In this document: one piece after another, positions 39,832-50,500 of the stretch | Layout: each line of letters opens with the position of its first letter | Numbering within the stretch: the first letter of the stretch is position 1 | DNA from: Malurus cyaneus samueli | Taxonomy: Eukaryota; Chordata; Aves; Passeriformes; Maluridae | Length of the DNA stretch: 64,000 bases | Assembly: GCA_009741485.1 (NCBI GenBank) | Contig: CM019220.1 | Coordinates: 33,487,929 to 33,551,928, forward strand | Reading direction: 5' to 3' | The notes under the pieces: model-generated | Seen by the model: the letters and a program-made list of their open reading frames with translations, nothing else | Database searches by the model: none | What the model was told of the DNA's origin: nothing | Translations under genes and position numbers: made by a program

Positions 39832-40445
39832 GGGCGGGTCCCGGCTGGTTCAGATCTCCCGCTGGCCAATGGCGGATACAAACCGGCAGAGATGGATGGA
39901 AAAGTTCCTCTGCAAACTCACAGCGGAAAATGATAATCCCGATCTCCTCTGGAAGCAAGAAACCTCAGAACAGTCGATGGGCAAAAAAGACGAGCAGAAT
40001 CCCGGGCTGTAGAAGGTGCAGCAGAACTCAACCACTGCAGCTGGAATCTCAGGGGTCCCCGCAAGGCACAGGGCAGAAGATCACAGTGCAGCAAACAGGA
40101 ACCAATGAACAGAGAGCGGGTTCTGCAGCAGCAGGTCCACGTCCTCCCCCGACAAGCAGGCAGGAAGTGAAGCTACCCCCTGCCCCTCCCCCCCCCCACA
40201 CATACATCCTCTCCGAGCCCCAAAACTCCCGCAAGAACTTCCCTCTCTCCAAAGAGAGGAAAAAAATACTTCCAGGCAGGAGGAGTGTCCAGGGAGACCC
40301 TTCAGGTGGGGTGTAGGTTCTTTTGTCTTCCCCAATCATCCAGCCATCAAAAGGATGAGCTGGCAATCAGTGTATCCCAGCAACAAAATGGGAAAGAAAA
40401 AATCCCCAAGAAAGGAAACAAAAGGAGAAACCTTAACCCACAACA

Positions 40446-41995
40446 ACTGGGAAACACTGACAGAATGCTGGCTTGAGGAGTGCAGCAATTTATGGTTCTC
40501 TCAGCGTAAACGAATTACAAATTTTGACTCCTTAATGAATAGTAACAGCCTTAAAAGTGAGAGGCATTAATCCAAGTCTCTTGGTTTTTCTTTTTATGAC
40601 TCGTTCACTTGTTCTGGTGACACAGTGAAGCAGTATTTTTGCAGTAAGTCTGCCTTTCTGAAACATGGCTTCTTTGGGGCCAGTGCTGAAGAATGATCAA
40701 ATAAATAAATCATCTGTGAAGAGATAGTTTTATACAGTACCTTTAATAATTTACAGTTACATATGCTGTAATTTAATTTTAAGTTCAAAATCTGCTTTTC
40801 CCAAAAGACCAATCTACTTCATCTTGCATCTTTTTGCTGCCAAAGCTTTGATGGGAGTTAAAGAACTGGATGAAATCCATGAAAGTTGTTGAAATATGTA
40901 GTACAAATTCTTACTGTGATTGGATGTTTGCAGAGCTGTACTTCTGAATAATATTTAAGTGCCTTGTGGTTACACATCAAGCTTTTCATGCATTTTATAA
41001 AATCAGTCAAGGAAGAATGAAAATATTCTAAATATAGTCACTGCAAATGTTGGATTTACTTATCTTGAACTTGATGCCTTTCTGAAGAATTTATTGTTTG
41101 AATGCTTTTACTTTTCTTAAAGAAAATATGACAGGCAGTTAAAACATATGAGTTAAGTTACTACATTTTTGGAGTTTGTTGATGAAAAAATTATATAAAA
41201 ATTAGTATACTTTCTGTGGTTGGGTTTGGTTTAGTCTTAAAAAAAAAAAAAAAAACCCACAATTTTTTTTTCAGGTGGTAGGGAGTATTTGTTTTTGAAC
41301 TCTTTGTACATTTTGTGATGTTCCTACTGGACATTTTACAGGGATACTTTACATGACACATTACTCCTGTTTACAGGCAGTGTTTCACAGAGCTGCTGGT
41401 CAATTGTATGGGCTTTACTCTGTTGTTAGTATTGTTGTGGTTGGTCTTTAATGAAGTTGTGTGAAAGAGCCCATACTGATCAGCTGCTGAGCAAAAAGCA
41501 ATAAGGATCAGTGCAAAGGGTGAGTAACATGGAGAAAAAGGAAATAGGTCAATAGCAGAGAGTGAAAAAAACCTCTGAATTTAGTAAACACTGGTTTGGA
41601 TGGCAGTGTGAAAAAAAATCATCTTGGTTTTAGATCAAGTATCGCATGAGGTCATTGGAGAAAACAGCAAACAGTCGGTTAACTCGGGTTCAAGGACAAG
41701 CAATGCAGGTGATGGCAGACTATGCAATGAATTTTTTATTCTGCACCTTTGAACTTTATTGACACGTGCATCTTGTGATATCTGCTGAGGGTTTTTTGCC
41801 TTACGTGTGAAAGAAACCTCAGGATAGACCTAATTTTTATTTCTGACTGTGGGAGCACAGTCTAAAGAACATATACCTCTAATTCAGGGTGGTTTGAATG
41901 TATCTTTTCAGACAACTTTAGTAGTCTTTTTGTTTAAGTTAATATTTTATGCACAGAATTACTGACAAAAATTATTTTTCTTTCTTTGGCTAAAG
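40446..41995 (+). other. End of BMPR2 intron 1, exon 2 acceptor region
   Basis: About 1.5 kb of AT-rich sequence between the LTR and exon 2, with an A run at 41240-41256. The acceptor (attatttttctttctttggctaaag, 41971-41995) has a pyrimidine tract interrupted by ggctaaa before the AG, weaker than the exon 3 acceptor. I see no other feature. Confidence 0.75.
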
Positions 41996-42169
41996 CTACA
42001 CAGAGTGAGGAGCGGCTGTGTGCATTTAAAGACCCATATCAGCAGGACCATGGAATCAGTGAGAGCCGAATCTCCCAGGAGAATGGCACAATTTTGTGCA
42101 TGAAAGGTAGTACCTGCTATGGACTTTGGGAAAAAACACGAGAAGGAGACATACATCTTGTAAAACAAG
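41996..42169 (+). CDS. BMPR2: BMPR2 exon 2 (N-terminal half of the ligand-binding ectodomain)
   Basis: This is an internal coding exon of bone morphogenetic protein receptor type 2, a single-pass serine/threonine kinase receptor that binds BMP ligands at the cell surface and phosphorylates type I receptors. The 174 bp begin after an AG at 41994-41995 (tract ttctttggctaaag) and end before a strong GTATGT donor at 42170. The exon enters with two bases of a codon and leaves with one (phase 1 on both sides), as in mammalian BMPR2. The translation includes [25 protein letters not shown] and [10 protein letters not shown], which I recognise as BMPR2. It supplies three of the ten ectodomain cysteines, one N-glycosylation sequon (NGT) and the Tyr after the third cysteine, which belongs to the hydrophobic ligand-contact triad. 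The KTREGDIH stretch appears one residue longer than the human protein as I remember it. No start codon belongs here: reading-frame extension upstream of 41996 is intron. Confidence 0.96.
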
Positions 42170-43475
42170 GTATGTACAGTTCAGTTTGAATGCAGTAGTT
42201 TTGCTACTTATTTCTTTTTTTTGGGGGGGATCTAGCCAGCTGATACAAAGCTGCACAGCTGCAAAACAAGACTTCTTGCACATTATACAAATTCATCATT
42301 TTAAACTTCCCCTTTAGCAGTTTTGAACATGAGCAGAAAGTTTGTTTGAAATGAATGACTTCTAAAAGAGCCAAAGACATCAATGCACAGTTGAAAGAAA
42401 AAGCATTCAAATTCCTTTTTACTTAGGATGTCCAGAGGAAGATGGCTTTGTTGAATTTCAGTATGTGTATTGATTTAATGATAAATTTAACAGTAAGTGT
42501 CTTATTAAATAAAAAGTGTATATTCATATTGATTGGATGTTTGTTTACTAAGGAAATCACAGCTATAGTTCACAACTCTCACATGTCAGTCCTGTAATTC
42601 AGTGCTGTTCTGTGGGGGCAGTGAAGGCAAGGAGGGGTGAAAGGCCTTGCAGTTGCTGGAGACACATTTCAATTACTGCTCTCAGGGATTCTGCTCTATT
42701 TTACTTGGATGCAAGTTAATGTTGTATAAGGTTGAATGAAAATGCAGCTGGTATTTACAAACAGCCTTACAGTGCGGTTGTAGCTCATGATTCATGTTTG
42801 ATCTGGCAATCTGCTGAAGAGAGCAGTCTGACTGCTCACCTCTGCCCCATTGCTGCCTCTTTCCCGTCCACATATTTGAGGATAAATGACATTTAACTGC
42901 TGTTGACTCTACTTGGGGAGGAACAGTTGCTGCAGGGACAAATGGCCTGGTGTTAACCAGGAAATAAGTTGTGGTCCTGTGGAGAAGTCTGGTGGTGTTG
43001 ACAGTGAGGAAGGGCAGAATTTTGAAAATTATGCAAGAAGCACCAAGTTGTAGATGCAGTCTTGTGGCCTAAGGAAGGAACCAGGTCACAATTGATCTAG
43101 ACTGTGGACTGGGGGGTGGTGATGCAGTCTGTGGTATCAGAGAAACGAGGAATGGCATAATTCTACTTAGAAGGCTCAAGAATTCAGGTTTTATCATATT
43201 AAGATGACATCTGGACACCGCTCATGTTGGCCTTCATCCCTGCCCATGTTTTGTTCTCCTTGGCCATGGGGAGTTCTAAAATAAATTCTGTAGGTTTTGG
43301 TTTAAAAGGTAGTAGTAAAGTCAGACAAGCAAATTATGATAACTGTTTTCACCCCACTCTGTAATGTTTATTTAGGTAATGTTTGGCTTTCTATAGGTGT
43401 GTTTATCCAGTCAGTAGAACTAATTTTATGCTTACTTTGAAAAAAAAAACCTCTGTAATTTGCCTCTTTTGACAG
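42170..43475 (+). other. BMPR2: BMPR2 intron 2 (complete, 1306 bp)
   Basis: The intron is bounded by GTATGT at 42170 and CAG at 43473-43475, phase 1. It is the only complete intron in the window and is very short next to its neighbours. It contains short T/G runs (around 42220) and an A run just before the exon 3 polypyrimidine tract (43440-43449). I see no repeat element or further exon in it. Confidence 0.93.
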
Positions 43476-43655
43476 GTTGCTGGTCTCATATAGGAGACCC
43501 ACAGGAGTGTCACTTTGAAGAGTGTATCGTTACAACCACCCCTTCCTTGATTCAGAATGGAACGTACCGCTTCTGCTGCTGTAGTACAGACTTGTGTAAT
43601 GTCAACTTCACTGAAAACTTCCCACCTCCTGACCCGACTGATACAACACCTTACA
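43476..43655 (+). CDS. BMPR2: BMPR2 exon 3 (C-terminal half of the ligand-binding ectodomain)
   Basis: This is the next coding exon of the BMP type II receptor, 180 bp long, with a good acceptor (tttgcctcttttgacag) ending at 43475 and a consensus GTGAGT donor at 43656. The codon split with exon 2 (G plus GT) gives Gly, so the phase matches. The translation includes [29 protein letters not shown] and [11 protein letters not shown]. It carries the other seven ectodomain cysteines, including the CCC cluster typical of the activin-receptor three-finger fold, two sequons (NGT and NFT), and the Trp and Phe of the ligand-contact triad. The stretch just before the donor (DPTDTTPY) lies in the juxtamembrane linker and looks three codons longer than in human. 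The transmembrane segment must come from exon 4, which I did not find in the 20.3 kb that follow. Open reading frame past 43655 is intron read-through. Confidence 0.96.
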
Positions 43656-44524
43656 GTGAGTCAGATGTTTCTGTTTCTGTCATTTTATGGTGTAAAGATT
43701 TTAGGGAAAGATCCTTCTTTTGTGGTGCTGTTTAATGTGAAACCTATGACCTTTCTATTTTATGTCATCAAGATGGTAACCAGATCAGGGCTTTCCCTTA
43801 TGAAGTTGATCATACTTGTATTCCACAGCGCTCCACAAAGAATGAGCTAAATGCTTACAAGAGCATTGTTTGTATGAGCAGCAGCTGAATGCAGATTATC
43901 TTTTCCAAAATGGTCTCTAATCTTGTGTGTTTTGATTTTGGATGCCCAACATCATAAGCCTGTGGAAGCATTCCAAAGGATTCATGACTTCTGTTGAAAA
44001 CAGGGCAGTGGTTTCATTAACACTACGGTACCTTTGGAGAGCCTGGCCTGCCTGTTCAGTCATGAATCACAGGTAGTTTGGAGTGGTAGAACTGGTCTTG
44101 TATCAGACTGTGAGATTCTCTCCAACAGTTTCTGAAATCTGACTTCTTTCTTCTGCATATCTCTGGTAAGGGTTAGCTTTGACATAATGTTCAAAGAATA
44201 CTAGTTTGAGCGATGTAGTTTTCTGTTATTTATTATAAAATCACCCTAACATACAGATCCAAATCAAGGGATCAGACCCCTTAACCTGCTAGGACAGAAG
44301 CAAGATCATAACTAGCAGGCACAGTATTATGCTGTGATCCAAAAGTTCTGATCTGTAAAGAAGCAGAGTTAGTGGCCTAATTTAAACATTTGGATAGCCT
44401 TTTCTAAATAGGAATTGTGAAAGGGAAGTTGAATAAAGTTAGGTATGTAAATGGAAGCACAACTGTTCTCTATATCGAGTGTTCTTTATCAGTGGGAAGT
44501 ATTTTTGAAATGAAGATGTCTAAT

Positions 44525-44550
44525 TGCAAATGTAGAATTCTACACTTGCA
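44525..44550. repeat. 26-bp near-perfect palindrome with partial direct copy
   Basis: tgcaaatgtagaa is followed directly by ttctacacttgca, pairing at 12 of 13 positions, with a perfect tgtagaattctaca centre. The motif ttgcaaatgtagaat then recurs directly after it (about 44547-44561), so an inversion or template-switch event is likely. ATGCAAAT-like octamer sequence is present by resemblance only. Confidence 0.75.
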
Positions 44551-47500
44551 AATGTAGAATGCAAAAAAATAGTTTGTGCTTAGGAATGATAGTATTTATG
44601 AATTAATGTCCATGTGAAGATACTTTTGTCACTGGTGCTTTCAAAAATGGCTGTAGGGCCTGTTGTTTGTAAAGAAGTTTGATCAAAATGGGTGTTTGGC
44701 ATGCTAAAAACCAGCAGTCTTTAACTTGGAAAATGCCTACAATATGAATGGGTAAAGAAAGTTGGTAAGACATGGTGCCTTTTGGTTGGCAGTACTATTT
44801 GTAGAACCAGTAAATATTCACCATTGGAAATCAGTGTCTCAGCACTGCACACTGCAGAACAGACTGTGCTTGACTTTGGTCAGAGTCATTAGATTGGGCT
44901 CCCCAAATGTGACTGGAGTTAGTGTTGCACAGAGAAATTAGGAGGAAGACAGGAGAAAAAAGATAATCCTTGTCTGTCTCTGTCCCCCCAAAATAGGAAG
45001 ACCAGGTGCTTGCAAAATGACTCGTACTTTTCTTCTCTAAGGATAAAAATTGCAAGCCAAATTAATCCAGTTGTTGAGCAATAAGATTCTCAAATAATTT
45101 TAAATGGAATTTTTAATACTGAAAGATCTTGAGTTGCAAAGTGAGGGGGGGGGGGCAATTAAATATGCAACACAGTCCTTAATTCAACCAGCTATAATTG
45201 AATGCTGTAGCATATATTTCTACTGACTCAAACTGCTTTGTGTTATTGTGTCACCTTCCATTTTCATAATAGGCAAATCTAGCTTTTAGGCACAAGCACA
45301 AGCAAAGTAGGTTGCTTCGGAGCACAGTTGTCTGTCTGCTTTGACGGGGTTAAGAGATGGAGATGGGCCATTCCAGCAGCAAGGATGGCCTCATTTGCCA
45401 TTTCAGTGTTTTATTTGTAAAGCTCTACCACTGCTGAGTGTGACAGAGATGGGGCTGCTCCTGGCTGAATATACCCAGCACACTGGTGTAGGATACTCGA
45501 GGAAGCTGCAAGGGTGAAAAAGTAGGGAAACTCTAGCATGCAGACCCATGCAATGTTACTGACCCCCATTCCAAGTGGTGCAGTGTTCATGGTCTCTCAG
45601 TTCCTTGCAGAACCCATTTTGGTGCTGTAAGATTATATTTTGGCACCTCAACATTAAGTACAGAATTCTTGCTTCAACAAAGTTGATTTTTTATAGAATT
45701 GTTGGGAAGTTTTGTATTACTAGATACCTTTCTTGGGCACTTTTCTAGCCTTTCTATTATAGTTGTCAGAATGCTTTAAGGACATTAGCAAGGTTAGCAG
45801 CATGGGCTGTAGCAATCTGTGTTACCATAACTTTTAGATTATTAAATTGAACAGGTCGCAGTCACATGGGAAATCTTTTGCAGAAGGTTATTTCACTATA
45901 GCCTGTGAACTGTAAGAGCACTATGTTTCATCTATATCTTTGATAAATAGTTCGTGAACGGCCCAAAGTAAGGTATGTGGCCTTTGAGAATTGTACTTAA
46001 AATACTGAATATTTCAAATTGGTGTACAATTATGTGAAGCCTGATGACTTTAGTCAACAGTTAAATAAGTATTTGTAAATTATTTCCTTCTCATTTCCAG
46101 TCAAATCATATGGAATTAAACAGTTCCTGGAATGACAAGTAGAAATTCAGCCATAGTTTAGAAACTAATGGAACCTGAAGACTTTGCTGATGACCCTAAT
46201 CAATTTAAAGCTTAATTTTTAAGGAAAATGGCAGTTTTTCTTCTAAAGATGTTTCCTTGCAGCTATATGAAGGATCTGTGGAAACAGCAGAATACTGTTA
46301 GGCCCTTGAGCTAAAATAATCCAGAAAAATAGTGCAGGAAGTAAAACAATTACTTTTATACAATCTTTTGGTACAATCTATGATACTTAACAGTGGTGTG
46401 TTGAAAGATGTAGCTAGATTGTAAATGATTTAAAAAGTAAGTTAAGATCTTAATACATGTTGGATATATTAAATTATCATTGTCATAACATAGCAATTGG
46501 AAAAATAATGTCAATGTGGTTTTTAGGATGTCAAAACATATTTATCACAACTGTATCTGTGTAGAACAGAAGAGTTTTTCTTTTTTTTTCTTTTAAAATT
46601 CATATTTGATTAGAAGATAAATAGATGCAATCCATCCTGTCTCATAACAAAACTTTAATAAGAATGAAAAATAAGATTGAGGGCAAACAGGTTCTTGAAG
46701 CCTTAAATTTAATCCTTACTGCTTCTTAATGTGCAGCTGGTAATTTAAAACAACCATACATGTGAGTAGTCATAATATTCATCTCTTCTATCTTAAAGGT
46801 AATCCAGGCAGATTTGAGGAGCTGTTGGTTGTTAATCCCTCCAGCTAGAATTTTGCAAATGCTGTAGGATGGGTTATAGTCTAGAACCCTCAGACTGGAG
46901 GTATTAAAAATGCAAAGATTAAGATAGCTGTTTCCTGATGCCAGAAGTAGTGGTTGGAGGATGGGGATTTTTTTTCCTGATCTCAAGATTTGCATGTGGA
47001 GTTTGGAGCTACTCAAATGCAGAAGTTCAAAAACAACCACTCACCATCAATCTTAAACTTGTACCTTTGGGAAAGACAGACTTTCTTCTTCTGTGATAAA
47101 TCATGGATAGATTCACTGTTCTTCCATCTTATATTTTCACCAAAAACTGACCAAAAAATATTCCATTTTAAAATCAGCCAGCATGCTCTGGCTTAACCCC
47201 ATCTAAAAAAGGCCAACTATGGCTTCCTGGGTCAGTGTTTTGAGATGTGTTTACTTCGTTGGCCTTGTCAGATATGTAGTTTGAGACTTGCTAAATATCT
47301 GCCTCTTATGACTACAAAATGCTTCCTAAATTCTGAAGCCTAAATTCCTAAAATCTTCTGTTTTGAAGACAAATTCATTAGTTCCTCAATCATTCATAAT
47401 GGCCAGTTAAATAGAAATTAAGTAGGTGAAGACTTAAATTATCTCCCTTGTTGGTCATAGATGTATTGCTGTAATGAAACAATCAAGTTAAAATAACATT

Positions 47501-50500
47501 AAGATGAAAGGGCAATTTTTAATTTTTTTTTCTTCAAGGTTACTTCCTGGTGCTGCAAATAAATTAATGGAACAGCAACTGAGTGTTAAGAATATATTTT
47601 TGTATGACAGGTGATATATGGAAAAAAATGCCTGGCAGCAACAGTTGAGCAATTACTGGTACATGTGGTTGAAAAACATACAGGGTTTGCATCTCATAAC
47701 AGCAAATGGTGGCTGCAGTTTTTGGAGGATTTAGGAAACTCCTGTTAAATAAGAGCACTGAGTTGTGAATAGAAAGAGACCACTTTACTCTGGAACACTG
47801 ATAGACAGGCTTATCTTTCCAGTGTAACATCCTTGCCTTTCTTTGCCAGCTTTCTTGCCATGTATATAAAATATGGATTTAAAAGTCTGTCTTGAAGTGG
47901 TCATGGAATTGTGTGGAAACTTTGACGAAAGCTACCACTAGAAAAACGTAATTACGAATGTATGTGGCTGGGACAGGTTAATTATGGTAGTAATAAGACA
48001 GTTTTCATTTAACTATTGTTTTTGAGAGGCAGCAGTTAGACTCATATAGCTGTGGGCACGTGGCCCAATCTAACTCCCGCTGAAGCTGAATTAGATCATG
48101 TCAAGCTAATTTTGGAAAGTTGTAACCCTGCTCACTCAGTTGTCTTGAACTGCTTTTCCCAGAGAGCAGCATTCAGTATTAATTTATAATTGAAATGCAT
48201 TTATTTCAGCTGGGTTGCAGTACCTGATCAGCTGAGTTTGTAGCTGATGTTTAAGCTGGTCTTTAATTTCTGATCTGCCTAATCTGAAAAAAACCACTCT
48301 GTAAATAAGCATTTTCTTTCACATGCATTGATGGGTTTGTTTTTATTTCAGGTGATTTAGATGTGAAGGGAAAATTACAAACCTTTTCGAGGTGGCAGAT
48401 CTTGGGCTTTTAAAGATGAAGGTGGGACTGATCTGTACAAGGATTAAACCTTGTACCCTTCAAATATAGGGAGTCAGGCACCTCTTCCCTTCAGTCAAGA
48501 GACAAGGCATTCCCTGTAATGTACCTTCACTATGTTATAAGGCAGAGGAGGAAATATAAAGACAGTAGTTAAGAGCCTTAATATCTCTGAAAAAAAGACA
48601 TTTACTTTGAGACAGCTAAGGGTTTGGTGCAAGAGGATGAAACTGTGCCTCTGAGGAAGTTATTTAGGGCACTGTAGAAAATGAAACTGCTGAACTGCTG
48701 GAAGAGATACAGGTGAATCTGCATGGAGATTTCTTAGTATGTGTTTCTCATAAAAGAGATTGTGTGTGGAGCAGCTGATGCAGGGAATAACGAAAAATAG
48801 GGCTTTTAAAAATAATTCTTTAAAATACTGACTTAATTATGAAATATTAGAAGTTTTAGCCAGAGATTGACAAATGTATATTTTCCTGAACATTTAGTTG
48901 CCTTTCTGACTGAAATTTAGTGCACAGTGGGTTTTTTTGCTGTTTATTTGGTTACAGGAAATTAATTAACTGCGGAGGGGGCTGTGTCACTGCATACACA
49001 TTGCTGCAAACAGTGATAAGATTTTGGAAATGAGGGCTAATTAAGACTGTGTCTTGTGTTGTTGCAACTGAGGGAAAAGTGATGGTATTGTGGATTAATG
49101 TAAGGGAGAAAGTTATTGCAGGAAGCATGGTATTGCAAGACTAAAGTATAAAAGCAATTGCAATAGAAGGCTCTTTAGAAATTCAAGTGAAAGCCATAAT
49201 TTCTGTAGAATCAGTGAATGTTTTATAAGTCTCCCAAGAAAACTGGTAATGCTTGTCGAGTAACTTCAGTTTCCCATTAGAACTGAATCTATCAAAAGTA
49301 GAATCTCTTAAAGATTGTTGGTAGCAGCACTTACTGTTTTAACTTCTAAGACATCATAGTCTCCTGAGATTAAATTTGAATCTTTACTGAATTTAAAAGT
49401 AAAGCTTTGATGTGAAATTGGAGTCTTGCATATGAAGTGTTAGCTGTGAAAGCAAAACCTCCTTAGGCAGAAAACTGTACATGTAAATTTTTTCTCTCCC
49501 AGAAACATTTAATCACGAAGATGAAATTGAAGTGTTTTACTTGCACTGACATTGAAATGTTTTGGAAATGTTTTTAAATTTCTGCTATGCACCAAACCCA
49601 CAAAATGCTGAAAACCATATTCAAAGAGCAAACATGTTTGTTTGAAAAAGCAGAAACATTTTAAATTTTATTTTTACAAAAAACACCAAAAACCCATACC
49701 CTCTTTTTTTTTTCCCCGTTTTGAGTGCATTCTTTATTGCATGGTCAGACTGCTGTTGGAGCACACCTGATGGGAAAGGTAACTGCAGGAATTAGTTATG
49801 ACCTGAAGGTCTGAGAACAAGGATCTTTGCAAAGTTCTTTTAAAAATATGCTGGAATCTAAAAAGGCTTTTTTTTTGGATGCAAGATGGGATTTCTTTCT
49901 GTATCTTGACATTGCAATATAGTGTGTTTGTCAAGTGCTAGAGCTGTATTTATGCCTTGTTTCAAACGGCTAAACATATTTTTCTTGAATCCTTAGAGAA
50001 TTCAGTTCCTCAAATACCTGTGAGCATAACTTTTAGCTTATTCATTTGATACAATTGTCTGATCTGTATGTTTGTCACCCTTGAAGTGCCCTGCTTATTT
50101 CTAGTACTACAGAGTGACTATTTCATTCACATTTAAGATCTAAAATTAAGAAAGAAACCACTTTTTTTTTGTAATGTAATCACTGTTTTTTGCCACCTTC
50201 AGTAATAGTGAAAAACGTGCATTTTAAGTTAATCAATATCTATAAATAAGTGATTCACAGTCTTGTATCATGTGCAATTCCTGAGGCACTAATTTGCATC
50301 TCAGCTGGAAATTACTTGCTTATGTTTTATGCACTTCTAAGAGTTTAAAGATCTGCAAATATCTTTGGGTAATACAAATACAGTAAAGATACTTTTTCCA
50401 TTGATTGGGAATGCTGAGTGCTGTCAGACTTTTATATGGTTGTATAATGAATTCAATGTCATCATTAGCATTAGATATCTTTTGTGACAGTGTGCATTGG

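Larger units (their letters stand above)
39490..40445 (-). mobile_element. LTR of an endogenous retrovirus, probably a solo LTR
   Basis: On the - strand the segment runs from about TGTTGTGGGTTAAGG (40445) to CAAACTGAGACA (39490). Its last part, with GCCCCTGATTTTCAAAG and CAAATACCTGTCTTTC, resembles an LTR family that is abundant in passerine genomes, as I remember it. An ATTAAA variant polyadenylation signal sits on the - strand at 39639-39644. The middle is strongly GC/CpG-rich. No gag sequence or PBS follows beyond 39490, and no second copy is present, so it looks like a solo LTR. I could not find a clean target-site duplication, so the 40445 end is uncertain by tens of bases. Long open frames here (for example 179 codons, + strand) reflect GC composition, not genes. 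Confidence 0.72.

Noticed and set aside
39777..40316. 179-codon open frame and overlapping frames on both strands
   Set aside because: It lies entirely in the GC-rich LTR, where stop codons are rare. There are no protein motifs.
39485..40450. Target-site duplication for the solo LTR
   Set aside because: The five bases before 39490 (gctga) do not match those after 40445 (actgg) or nearby alternatives, so I do not claim one.
41986..42189. Exon 2 reading frame extended upstream and downstream
   Set aside because: The extension upstream uses the acceptor tract, and the extension past 42169 reads the GTATGT donor. The true exon is 41996-42169.
43460..43475. Methionine just before exon 3 as an alternative start
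   Set aside because: It lies in the polypyrimidine tract and acceptor. There is no promoter, and the phase join with exon 2 is exact.
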